Assembly: GCF_000004195.4 (NCBI RefSeq)
Contig: NC_030683.2
Location: forward strand, 45,521,358 to 45,585,357
DNA length: 64,000 nucleotides
Direction of reading: 5' to 3'
Source: Xenopus tropicalis
Lineage: Eukaryota > Chordata > Amphibia > Anura > Pipidae
In this document: positions 24,205 to 35,367 of the stretch, in pieces
Numbering within the stretch: position 1 is the first letter of the stretch
Layout of the letters: each line of letters opens with the position of its first letter
The notes under the pieces: generated by a model
The model's database searches: none
The model's input: only the letters and a program-made list of their open reading frames with translations
Told to the model about the DNA's origin: nothing
Made by a program: the position numbers and the translations under genes

Positions 24205-25092
24205 GGGGGCATTTACTAAGAGTTGATTTGTGTTTTTTGCACAAAAAATAGAAATCTTCTGAAGAGAAAATGCTTTTTTTCCATTGTTTTTCATTTGTGC
24301 TTTTTTTAAAAGGCTGTTTTAATAAATCATTTGGCATTTGCATCTTTAGAGAAAGTGCATTTAATCACAGTATGGTTTTAAAAAAAACACTAAAACACCT
24401 AGGGGCACATTTACTAAGACACGAATCTGAACCGAATTGGAAAAATTCCGATTTGAAAACAAACATTTTGCGACTTTTTCGTATTTTTTGGGATTTTTTC
24501 TGCGTCTTTACGACTTTTCGGAAATTGTCGCGACTTTTTCGTTACCAATACGATTTGCGCGAAAAAACGCGAGTTTTTCGTAGCCATTCCGAAAGTTGCG
24601 CAAAATCTGGCGATTTTTTCGTAGCGTTAAAAAATACCATAGGAATGAATCATGAGTTTCTTGTTAAATCTGCCCCTTAGAGTTTATTAAAACCACAAAT
24701 AAACTCATTTCTACGGAAAGAAACAAAAGACTAGTCATTTATTCAAAATCTGAATTGAAAAAGCAAAAATGAATTAAAATGCAGAATGAAAAGAACATGA
24801 AAATCATGATTTTTAGTGATTTTTTCTTTTTCGTAACGAATCTTCGTGGACCTACAAATGAAATAAACCCTGAAAACCATGAATTACACAAAAATAGTTG
24901 CAATTTGCCTGTTATCTATTGACTTCTACATGACCTCGACACCTTTTAGATGGCATATTGTTATATTTGCATTTTTCCTGGTTTTGGCATATAATAAATG
25001 ACAAAAAATTTACATGATAAAAGTTATAGTTTTAGCGCAAAAAAAACCTGCAAATCATGGAAAAAGATTACAAATGGTAGTAAATGGCCCCC
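24205..25092. repeat. MITE interrupted by a second MITE
   Basis: Outer ends GGGGGCATTTACTAAG and GTAGTAAATGGCCCCC are inverted. Words such as 'aaaccacaaataaactca' resume after the inner element at 24402-24676. Confidence 0.65.
24402..24676. repeat. nested 'GGGGCACATTTACTAAG' MITE
   Basis: Ends GGGGCACATTTACTAAG and CTTGTTAAATCTGCCCC; flanks CTA and TTA. CG-rich interior for this region ('tttcgtattttttggga', 'cgcgagtttttcgtagccat'), shared with the copies at 51969 and 61000. Confidence 0.8.
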
Positions 25093-25299
25093 TTATTATG
25101 TATATCCAAAAATCCATGAATTCTAAACATCATAGTATATACCAGGGGTCCCCAAACTTTCTTACTTGTGAACCACAGTCAAATGTAAAAAGACTTGGAG
25201 AGCAACACAAGCATCATAAAAGTTCATAAATAAGGGCTAAGCTTGGCTATTCGGTAGCCTCTATGCATACTATTAGCTTACAGGAGGCTTTATTTGGTA

Positions 25300-26115
25300 G
25301 TATGTATGTATGTATGTATATCTTTATTTATAAAGCGCTACTTATGTACGCAGCGCTGTACAGTAGAATACATTAATACAAACAGGGGGTTAATAAGATA
25401 ATAGATAAATACAAAGTATTACAATAAAGACAAATAAATAAAAGATACAGTTGCAATATGAGTCAAAAACACAAGAGGATGGAGGTCCCTGCCCCGTAGA
25501 GCTTACAATCTATATGGGAGGGTAACTTACAGACACAAATAGGCAAATATAAGTGCTGTAGGTCACAGTGGGTGACACTACAATATAAGTGTTAGTTTCC
25601 AGATCAGGTGCTAGGTGAGTGCTCCAAAAGGTAGTCTTTAAGTTCAGTTTTAAAAAGACTGAGGGAGGATTCTCTCCGGAGATGTAGTGAGGAGCAGAGG
25701 AATGGAGGGCTTTGAAGGTTAAGAGAAGGAGTTTGTAAGATATTCTTTGTTTAATAGGAAGCCACAATAAGGACTTTAGCAGGGGAAGGGCCTGAACTAT
25801 CCTGGATGAGAGGAGGAGGATTCTGGCAGCAGTGTTTAATATAGACTGTAGGGGGGAAAGATGCGAGTTAGGGAGGCGGTTAGTAGCAGGTTATAGTAGT
25901 CAAGTCGGGATAGGATGAGAGCATGCATGAGCAGCCTAGCTGTTGCAGTAGAAAGAAAGAGACGGATTTTGGCAATATTGCTTAAGAAAAAGTGACAGGT
26001 TTTGACAGTGGTGTTAATATGGTCAGAGAAGGAGAGATTGGAGTCAAGGATCACCCCCAAACAACGCACCGAATAGACAGGGTTGATGAGGTCACAATAA
26101 GGACTTTAGCAGGGT
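25300..26115 (-). mobile_element. L2-group LINE, 5'-truncated, inside the hAT element
   Basis: Minus strand. 3' end at 25300-25370 with a (TATG)n microsatellite and TTTATTTATAAAGCGC. The reverse transcriptase frames follow at 25510-26069. A 22-bp segment (CACAATAAGGACTTTAGCAG plus GG) occurs both inside (25763-25784) and at the 5' edge (26093-26114), suggesting template switching at integration. Confidence 0.8.
25510..26069 (-). pseudogene. L2-like reverse transcriptase remnant
   Basis: First frame (26069-25836): CLGVILDSNLSFSDHINTTV, CHFFLSNIAKIRLFLS, LILSRLDYYNLLLT. Second frame (25767-25510): WLPIKQRISYKLLLLTFKAL and HSSAPHYISG. The order matches the LINE at 21164-21833, but a deletion or frameshift separates the two blocks (25768-25835). 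Inactive. Confidence 0.8.
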
Positions 26116-26276
26116 ATATCTTGTTTTTATTCAAGCAAAACTTGCCACCAAGTTAGGAATTCAAAAATAACTACCTGGTTTGAGGGCACTGAGAGCAACA
26201 TCCAAGGGGTTCGTGAGCCACTGGTTGGGGATCACAGGTATATACAATTACAGGACCAACACAATATAATGTAGAT

Positions 26277-26421
26277 GGGGAGATGTATTTTTGCATTCAA
26301 AATTGTTGCGGTTTTGTTGCATAATAAATCGCAAAAAAATCATGTTTTTTTCTTCAACAAAATTGGATTTTCGGCAACAAAAAACCTGGACCAAAAAAAG
26401 GAAGCATTAGTAAATGGCCCC
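26277..26421. repeat. partial fold-back MITE
   Basis: Right end TTAGTAAATGGCCCC; interior 'gcggttttgttgcataataa', which also occurs in the copies near 24205 and 37390. Left end degenerate. Confidence 0.5.
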
Positions 26422-27139
26422 TTGCTGTAAGGCATTTTTACTCATTTGTACATTACACAGTTTATGACGTGAGTGTTAATATAAATGCAAGTTTACAATT
26501 TTTTTAAATTTTGTTTTGTTTGGATTGTTGTCCCCTTTAAAACACTTGCCAAACTGTCTGGACCTACTCTTCTGATCTTTAATCTCAACACGCTCTGATC
26601 GGTTTCATGGCCGCAGTGTTATCAGGAGGGCCTGTTACAGACAGCACTGTGATTTAACTGTGACCATATTGTACATCCCAGTGTTGTCTATTTCTGCTGG
26701 AGATTTCTCTGCTGTTGGAATTCACAATGATGCCACAGCTGGATAGGAAAAATTGTTTCAGAGATGCAGAGTTCAAGTATGCATACACTTGAGGTTGGGT
26801 TTCCTAATTTTATCTTTGTCCTTTCTGTCTGATCCTACACCAGTAATGGAAAGGGGATTTGCATGGGTGGTGGATACATTGCTTTAGGTTTTCAATTCTG
26901 ATGTCCTGGAGATTTTGTTTCAAACTGAAAATTTAGCAAGATTTCTAATTACAGATTTCATTTCATATCCTTTGTTTATAGGCATTAACTATGCCCATAG
27001 ACTTTGCCCTAAATTAACGGAATAGTTGCATAGAAAAATGATACATTTGCTTTGACATACAGAACCAGTTATTTTTAATCATTACATGTAGAATGTGTTT
27101 TTTCTTTGGAATTGGAAAGTACAGGATATTTCCTCTATA
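26422..27139. other. unassigned, high-complexity non-coding DNA
   Basis: Around 26560-26770 the base composition is balanced and no repeat is recognised. No gene or splice-bounded exon could be supported. Confidence 0.35.
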
Positions 27140-27738
27140 CAGGTATGGAATCCATTATTAAGAAACCTGTTAACCAGAAAGATCCAAATTATGGGAAGGC
27201 CACCTCCCATAGATAAAATTGCCGCCTACAGTTCTAGGCTGCCTGCATTGGGAGGGTATTCCCAGTGTTGGAAGCCATGTTCTAGCACTCACATGTGCAT
27301 AATGAGTGAGTGCCACAACTCGCTCATTATGTGCATCAGTGTGACGTAGGTGGGCGTGTCGCATCCACCACTCCTACGTCATACACATGCGCATAATGAG
27401 TGAGCGGGGAGTTTTGCTCATTATGCTTATGTGCTGGCGGGGACTGTTTTTTGTTGTTGTGGGATCTATTAGGCCACACCTCTGGTGAGGGAAGCAATTC
27501 CGTGATGATAAGTGCCTTTTAAGCAAATAATTCCAATTTTTTTTTTTAAAAATCCCTTTTTCTCTGTAATAAATAAACAGTACCATGTACCTAATTTATA
27601 AATCCACATTGAAGGCAAAAGAATCATATTGGTTTAAATGTTTAGTAAAGTTAAGGTATGGTGATCAAAGTTACAGAAATATCCCTTATCCAGAAACCTC
27701 CAAGTCCAAAGCATTTTGGATAATAGATCCCATACCTG
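27140..27738 (+). repeat. CAGGTATGGGA-family MITE with an internal insertion
   Basis: Ends CAGGTATGGAATCCATTATT and ATAATAGATCCCATACCTG. Family interior is present at both sides ('cacctcccatagataaaatt', 'aatccctttttctctgtaat'), but about 27230-27520 is foreign and contains CG-containing inverted segments around CTCATTATG. Confidence 0.75.
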
Positions 27739-28548
27739 CACTTAAATACTGTATAACATTGACACACTGTTTACATAAAAATCGGCCTAATTGTTCTCAG
27801 TTCTAATGTTTTCAACTGAGCTTTAGTTAAAATGTATTCATTATTTCAGCCAAAGAGCCCCATAATGTAAAAATTAAGTTCCTTTTAAAATTTTAAAATT
27901 TTTATTGACAAAGAGCCCCAATTACTTATTTATTGCTACTGCCACCCACGTTCATGGTTTCCTTTGCACCCTGTGTCAATAGGCACAGTGCAGGTGCATA
28001 TAGTAAATCAGGCGCACATGTCACTTGCACGGCAAACACCAGAAGAGACTTCAGAACAATTGCATCTGATTTGCAATTTTGCAGTTGTTTTAGTTTAGGC
28101 AAATCACATCAGGTGCAACACTGTAACTGTAACAATGGTGGTATTCTGGAATTTGATTGAAAACATTGCATTGTGGGGAAAAAAACATGGTGATTGCTCT
28201 CAAAACTGCTCTTGCACTTGTGGATGTAAATAACCTCCAAATTATATTTCTGAATGTTAGTAAATAAGCCCCAAGAACTGCATTAATATTTAATTACAAT
28301 GTATATTTAATTACAATGTAAAACTGTTACATTTTCTTTGATTTCTTAAACATATCTGAAAGATTAAAATGGTAATGGTAAACAGGTGTTAACTCACATT
28401 TTACAATGTTAGGTGACGCGTTCATATCCAGCTTCCATAACTATAAATTTAATCTTTTTCAGGACATTATCAATTTTGTTGCCATTTTGTACTTTCCTCC
28501 ATGACACCCTGTTTTATAAATGTATGTGCCTGGTTTGGCTTCATAAAC
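27739..28548. other. unassigned DNA
   Basis: Contains a probable MITE end (TTAGTAAATAAGCCCC, 28258-28273) and AT-rich sequence; no gene. Confidence 0.45.
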
Positions 28549-28975
28549 TTAAAGGAACAGTAACACCAAAAAATTCAAGTGTATAAAAGAAATTCCAATA
28601 TAATGTACTGCTGCCCTGCACTGGTACAACTGGTGTGTTTGCCTCAGAAACACTACTATGGTTTATATAAAGAATGCAGCTGTGTAGCCATGGGGGCAGC
28701 CATTCAAAGGAGAAAAGGCACAGGCACTTATCAGATAACAGATAAAACACTATTGTATTCTACAGAGCTTATCTGTTATCTGCTATGTAACCTGTGCCTT
28801 TTCTCCTTTTTTCCAGCTTGAATGGCTGCCCCCATGGCTACACAGCAGCTTATTTATATAAACTATAGTAGAGTTACTGTAGCAAACACACAACTTTTAC
28901 CAGTGCAAGGCAACAGTACATTATATTTAATTTACTTTAAAACTCTTTAATTTTTTGGTGTTACTGTTCCTTTAA
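28549..28975. repeat. palindromic TTAA MITE (T2/Kolobok type)
   Basis: Bounded by TTAA, with ends TTAAAGGAACAGTAACACCA and TTGGTGTTACTGTTCCTTTA as exact inverted repeats. The halves are complementary over most of their length ('agccatgggggcagccattc' and its complement). Classic Xenopus T2-type MITE. Confidence 0.9.
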
Positions 28976-29028
28976 ATATAGTTTATAGCCACTCTAAATA
29001 GCACATAAGAGAAAAGGTATTTGGAATA

Positions 29029-29328
29029 CAGGTATGGGACCTGTTATCCAGACCTTGCTTTTTCCGTAATTTGTATCTCCATACCTTAAGTCTACTAAAA
29101 AAGACTTTAAACATTAAATAAACCCAATAGGATTGTTTTGCTTCTAAGATGGATTAGATGTAGTTTAGTTGGGATAAAGTACAAGGTACTGTTTATTAGT
29201 ACAAAGAAAAAGGAAATAATTTTTAATCATTAGAATTATTTGATTAAAATAGAGTCTATGGGAGATGGCCTTTCTATAATTTGGAGCTGTTTGAATAATG
29301 GGTTTCTGGATAACAGGTCCTATACCTG
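29029..29328 (+). repeat. CAGGTATGGGA-family MITE, full length
   Basis: Ends CAGGTATGGGACCTGTTATC and GATAACAGGTCCTATACCTG, left flank TA. Interior in opposite order to the copy at 9160. About 300 bp, non-coding. Confidence 0.85.
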
Positions 29329-29539
29329 TGCAATTATTTTAGTACTTTAGTACTTAAGAAACAAGGGTTCAAATGTTATTCATTGCAAAATTTCATACAA
29401 AATATTGGACTGTTGCTGTCAAGAAATATTTTATTTGTGGGTGAAGGAGAAAAATGTTTTTATGTGTTCCTAGCCCTACAAACAGCAGACTGAGCCAGTT
29501 ACACCTTCATTAAAACCTGAGCAATTAATTATATATATA

Positions 29540-30606
<1,067 letters not shown>

Positions 30607-30873
30607 GATGTTTAGCTTTTGAGGTGCTTTTGGTCTACTTCTCTGTGTCAGGTAGCTCCTATTTAAGTGATTTCTTGATTGAAACAGGTGTGGCAGTAAT
30701 CAGGCCTGGGGGTGACTACAGAAATTGAACTCAGGTGTGATAAACCACAGTTAAGTTATTTTTTAACAAGGGGGGCAATCACTTTTTCACACAGGGCCAT
30801 GTAGATTTGGAGTTTTTTTTCTCCCTTAATAACGTAAACCTTCATTTAAAAACTGCATTTTGTGTTCAATTAT

Positions 30874-30985
30874 GTTATCTTTGACTAATAGTTAACAGTT
30901 TTTGATGAGCAGAAACATTTAAGTGTGACAAACATGCAAAAGAATAAGAAATCAGGAAGGGGGCAAATAGTTTTTCACACCACTG
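30874..30985 (-). repeat. Tc1 right inverted terminal repeat
   Basis: Mirror of 29540-29651; ends at CACTG followed by TATATA. Confidence 0.95.
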
Positions 30986-32017
30986 TATATATATATATAT
31001 ATAATATAATTAAATATATAATTATATATAATTATATATTTGTCCGCTTAAACTTTTAAAGGTAAAGTAATTTGTTTGCTGCATTTTTTATTTTTATTAA
31101 TGAGGAGCCAAAATTGCTGTGTGTGGAATTAAACGTGGAGCCACAAAATAAATTGACAAATTTGTCTGCAATGGGGGATATGCTTATATGTTATATTAAA
31201 AATCATTTTAACTGATTGCTAAATATTCTAATTAGTAGTTTTATTACTAAAATCCCAGTCTATGGACTCTCTCACAGCAGTTACTAAAGATGATCTCATG
31301 AGAACTTAACTGGTGTTTATATCTATCTAATGCTTGTGTATCCCCGTGTTTGGTAATACAAATAAGAATACAAACAAATGAGACATAAAAGCATTTATAT
31401 GAATCATCATTTAAAAAAAGCAGTCCATTAAACTGGATATTCACCATGCAGGCAACATCTATAATTAGTGAGACCTAATTAATTTGACCTTGTAACCCTT
31501 TTTTGAAATTGTAACAAATAGCAAAGAGTTACCTTTAAAGCCGACAGAAATGTTTACTCATTAGAATGGTAACTAGTTATATTTTTTAACATAAAGATTG
31601 TGGAAGCTGCCAAAATCTTCCTCTACACAAGTTCATTCCGGTTCTGCAAGAGAGCTAAGGAATGCTCATTAATGGACCTATACAATACGATTTCAGCAAG
31701 CTTTTCTTCCTTTCAGGAACAATTGAGTCAAACATTGATAATAAGTTTAATCTTTTCAAACAGGGAACAGACAACTTCCAAGCTTTTGGAGAGGTTGAGA
31801 CTTGCTAGATTGTACTTTATGTGAAACCAGCAGCTATTATTCTGGTCAGATTATTTAAAAAAAAAAATTCAAACCTTCTTAAAACATATACTGTATCTAA
31901 TGAGCTGTGTCCCAGACTCTACTTTCACTGATAATATTAAAAAGAGATGGAAATAAACTGTAAAAACAGTATATTACAGTAAGAACCAACCCTAGACTCA
32001 TTTGAACTCATTGACTT
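30986..32017. other. AT microsatellite then unassigned DNA
   Basis: Imperfect (TA)n at 30985-31040; the rest has no recognised gene or repeat. Confidence 0.5.
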
Positions 32018-32322
32018 AAGGGCAGATTTAATAATTTTTGGTTTCAAGTTTGTTTTTACTAAATCAAATAAACTCCCATATCAAATACTAGCTTATTTAT
32101 TAATAAGAAAAACTTGTTTGAATAAAACATGTTTTCGAGTTTACAAACTTTAAAAACTCGATGAATTAGAGTTTGAGAATACTGACTTCTATAGAAACTT
32201 GCAAGCCTTTAGATTGCAAATTTTTACATTTGAGTTTTTGGGGTTTTTGCACTTAATGAATACCAGACATTTTGAACCATAACTCAAATTCAAGTTTTTA
32301 TGAGCTCAAAAAAACTCCCCCT
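32018..32322. repeat. fold-back-type MITE
   Basis: Left AAGGGCAGATTTAATAA and right AAAACTCCCCCTTAA; interior carries paired 'aaactcga' / 'tcgagttt' words. Ends imperfect. Confidence 0.5.
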
Positions 32323-32514
32323 TAATGTCATAGTGGTCATTTTAAGAGATATAAAAAAAGAGAAAATCCAAAAATAGTGGCACTGCCTGGGTTCATTCTT
32401 TCAAAAAATGTATGGCTTATAGAAACAAGTCAACATTTTGGTCTTGCGTTAAGACCTCCACTGGTCTTAATAAAGGTCTTAGAGAGTCAGACTGAACTGT
32501 TGATTTGTGCACTG

Positions 32515-32971
32515 TATATATATATATATATATATATATCCCTCAACATTAGCACACAGGTTCCGGAACGTTGTAGATAATTATAAATTTTCTCGCAGTT
32601 TAAGATTAAAGGAGCACTTTAAGCACAAGGGGGATAGAATGACATCCAGAGACGTTAGTGATGCACCCTTTAGGGCCAGAAGTGACTTTGACCCGGTTAC
32701 CTCTAACACTTCTTTACGTACTTTCTCCCGGATTATTGATTCAACAGTGTCCAATATCCCCAGACAGACACAACATAGGGGAAACCTAAATAAAGAACAG
32801 CGGGTCATGCTCAAGGGACTGCAGGAGAATAGAAACATCATTGTAAAACCTGCGGATAAAGGCGGGGCAGTGGTGGTTATGGATTATGAGTACTACAGGA
32901 CTGAGTTGTTGGGTCAATTGGCGGATACTGGATGTTCATCACCCGCATACTGGGAAATCATACTCCATTAG
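32515..32971 (+). pseudogene. Penelope-like element, N-terminal part of the ORF
   Basis: After a (TA)n tract the frame reads through LRLKEHFKHKGDRMT and LNKEQRVMLKGLQ to NIIVKPADKGGAVVVMD and YYRTELLGQLAD. The 'KPADKGG..VVMD..Y' box is diagnostic of the segment just upstream of the Penelope-like reverse transcriptase. The RT core (YADD region) that should follow is missing: homology jumps at about 32920-32940 to the endonuclease in another frame. The apparent ATG inside the microsatellite is not a real start. Confidence 0.85.
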
Positions 32972-33356
32972 ACACAGGCTCACATGCACCACACGTAATG
33001 TGGTATATATTATCAAGTGTCCATGTGGGCTGATCTATTGTGGCAAGACTTGTAGACAGTTAAAGGAAAGGATTAATATGCATCGTGCTACTATCAGGGC
33101 TGCTCTGGACCCTAAACCTGCAAAGAAGGAGGGAAAACAGGATATATCTAAACAACCTGTGGCACAACACTGGCTGCATGCTAAGCATCCAGCTTCATCG
33201 TTTAAATGCATGCCTATTGATTGTATTTCAGGTGTGCAAAGGGGTGGCGACATTGATCGTATTTTACTCCAAAGAGAAGCATTTTGGACATATGAACTGG
33301 ATTGCGTGGCTCCTAGGGGCTTAAATAGTTCCTTATCGCTGAACTGTTTTCTGTGA
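32930..33356 (+). pseudogene. Penelope-like element, GIY-YIG endonuclease
   Basis: Reads HHPHTGKSYSIRHRLTC, NVVYIIKCPCGLIYCGKT (the GIY-YIG core, with VYI and IYCG), RQLKERINMHR, VAQHW...HPASSFKC, and RGGDIDRILLQREAFW ending VAPRGLN. This is the C-terminal endonuclease of Penelope-like elements, with its usual 'RE..WI..L....P.GLN' finish. The domain is intact and uninterrupted to a stop at 33356 but is fused by deletion to the N-terminal piece in a different frame. Confidence 0.9.
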
Positions 33357-33810
33357 GTTCTTCTGTCCAATTCACATTGGAATTGTGCTGGTATTGTTAT
33401 TACAATTTATTATATGATATAGGTAAATGGGATCCTCAAGTTGGTATATCTTGCTGTGGAACTGATATGTGCATATGCATGTGAATGTTATAATAGGCAG
33501 ATCTTGAATTAGATTGGGGGCCCCCACTAATTAGGATAGTGTTTGGTTTGAATTGATTGGCGCAGCGTACATACAATGTTATGATGTTTTTAATCTTATA
33601 TTGATATATGTTTAATTGTATTTATTCACTTTTTTGTGTACACACTATAAAATCATGACACTGTAATGTGTATATTTTTAACATGATGTATTGTACGGTT
33701 TCACGGATTTTTAATGATTGCTTTGCCGAATCACTTCACTGTACTTTAATGATTGTTTTAAAGGGGTATTAATTTAAATAGCACCAGATTTGCACTTGGA
33801 ATATTTTAAT

Positions 33811-34080
33811 GATAATTTATGGCACTGATCACTTTATAGCATTCGCTGCACATTTTACTGCAGTGGTCACTTTATGGCATGTAATGTTTTAATGACAATT
33901 TATGGCACGGATCACTTTGCAGCACTAGCTACATGCTTTACTGCAATAGTCACTTTATGGCATGTGTGCAATAGACACTTTATGTGAGCACTAATTATCT
34001 AATGATAATCTATGGCATGGATCACTTTGCAGCATTGGTTACATGCTTTACTGCAATAGTCACTTTATGGCATGGGTGCA
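33811..34080 (+). repeat. three tandem units in the Penelope 3' region
   Basis: Units begin at about 33811, 33894 and 34004 with GATAATTTATGGCACTGATC or close variants and share 'tttactgcaatagtcacttt' and 'atggcatg'. The spacing is 83 and then 110 bp. Confidence 0.75.
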
Positions 34081-34151
34081 CTGATGTCACTTCCTATTTG
34101 CTGGTTCACTATGGATAAATAGAACATGGGGTTGGTTAGCATGGTTGCCTT

Positions 34152-34192
34152 GAGAAAGGTCCCGATGGGGACCGAAACGTAACGTTGGCTGT
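34152..34192 (+). ncRNA. hammerhead-like motif at the Penelope 3' end
   Basis: CCTTGAGAAAGGTCCC, loop GATG, then GGGACCGAAACG. Perfect GGTCCC/GGGACC stem followed by GAAA. The CUGANGA box reads CTTGAGA, with two changes, so self-cleavage is unlikely. Penelope-like elements are known to carry hammerhead motifs in their terminal repeats. Confidence 0.5.
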
Positions 34193-34325
34193 TCATGCGT
34201 TTTTAATACACAATTGATTGTTTTTGGAACATAACTCGGTGTTGCTGGTCTTTTTTGGATATTTAAATCATTTACCTTGCACTCGAGCTAAGAGCTGAAG
34301 CAGAGTGCCACCCTGGGTTCGCTGC

Positions 34326-34350
34326 TATATATATATATATATATATATAT
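34326..34350. repeat. (TA)n microsatellite
   Basis: Uninterrupted TA dinucleotides immediately left of the hairpin at 34351. Confidence 0.9.
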
Positions 34351-34514
34351 AAAAGTATAGAATGTCAGCACTCACAGGATTTTCCCTAACGAAGGTTCCA
34401 GTAGGGAACTGAAACGTTGGATCAATAAACCACACTTGATTGCATCCTACACTTGACTTATTTTCTGTGAATACTATCATGAAAATCCTGTGAGTGCTGA
34501 CATTCTATACTTTT
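34351..34514. repeat. 33-bp perfect inverted repeat enclosing a hammerhead-like tail
   Basis: 34351-34383 (starts AAAAGTATAGAATGTCAGCA) is the exact reverse complement of 34482-34514. The loop holds CCCTAACGAAGGTTCC then GGGAACTGAAACGTTGG, a second hammerhead-like motif whose core box CTAACGA has lost the conserved G, followed by AATAAA. Probably a tail-to-tail or rearranged Penelope-type end. Confidence 0.8.
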
Positions 34515-35307
34515 ATCCTGTGTCTAATGCTCTGGCACCCAGGTATTGCATTTAAATTCTGGTATGCTCTTCATCCTGCATTTTATATATATATATATAC
34601 ATATATATATACACATACACACATATATAATGTTAGAAAACACATATAGCATAGAATGTTTACACACATCTGTGTTGCCTAAAAATGTACAGGAAAGTGT
34701 GCATTTGAGGTGCATGATACGGACTGCAGGAGGATACCTAGGGCAGATAGGGTTAATATTCCCTCTCAGTTGATAATTAAAAGGGGTGTGCTCCCACACC
34801 TATGGGCTCTTCCTTGGATGTCTCGAGAAGATGGGTCTGTCCTGTGTGTTTGAAGGAGAGACATGGTCTTGGTTGTCCCTGGTGTGTAAGACAAAATCTG
34901 AGAGAGTACAAGAAGCCTGTGGAATCTAAATCTGAGACACAGGATGTGTCTGAAAAAGAGAGACAGAGTGCCTGATCTTGAGAGAGAAAGAGAGTGCTAA
35001 ATGGCCTGTGACTGTGCCTAGAGAGAGGACGTGTTTTGAAGTAAGTGCAACAGGGTAGCTGACCTGGAGAAAGGTTGTGTGGCCTGACTGATAGAGAGAA
35101 GTTATCTCTGAACTGTCAGTAATTCCTGGTGTAGACTACAATCACATGTGTGAGAGACTGGTATATTTTGATGTCATATAAAGACAAGCACCTTGTTAAT
35201 ATTTTGAGTGAATATTCAAAGGCAAAGCATTTTCCTGGGTTTTTGGTGTCACTGTCTCATAAGAAACCTGTTTGCCTACCATTATAAAAGCTAATCATCC
35301 CACTATA

Positions 35308-35310
<3 letters not shown>

Positions 35311-35362
<52 letters not shown>
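35311..35362. repeat. (TA)n microsatellite, about 26 units
   Basis: Uninterrupted TA dinucleotides. Confidence 0.95.

Positions 35363-35367
<5 letters not shown>

Larger units (their letters stand above)
25143..26237. mobile_element. hAT-type non-autonomous element with 8-bp target duplication
   Basis: Ends CAGGGGTCCCCAAAC and GGTTGGGGATCACAG are imperfect inverted repeats of hAT style. GTATATAC occurs exactly on both sides (25135-25142 and 26238-26245), the 8-bp duplication expected for hAT. The interior has been invaded by an L2 LINE (about 25300-26115). No hAT transposase seen. A related end occurs at 40026-40225. Confidence 0.85.
32515..34195 (+). mobile_element. Penelope-like retroelement with RT deleted
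   Basis: Combines the two ORF parts above, an AT-rich 3' region with tandem units (33811-34080) and a terminal hammerhead-like hairpin (34152-34190). Penelope-like elements of the Neptune/Poseidon type are known in frogs; the exact clade cannot be assigned without the RT core. Confidence 0.8.

Noticed and set aside
32420..32480. Minus-strand hammerhead-like hairpin beside the Penelope ORF
   Set aside because: Stem GGTCTT/AAGACC is present, but neither CUGANGA nor GAAA is kept, so it was not called.
33035..33370. Minus-strand 111-codon frame
   Set aside because: Shadow of the GIY-YIG endonuclease on the plus strand.
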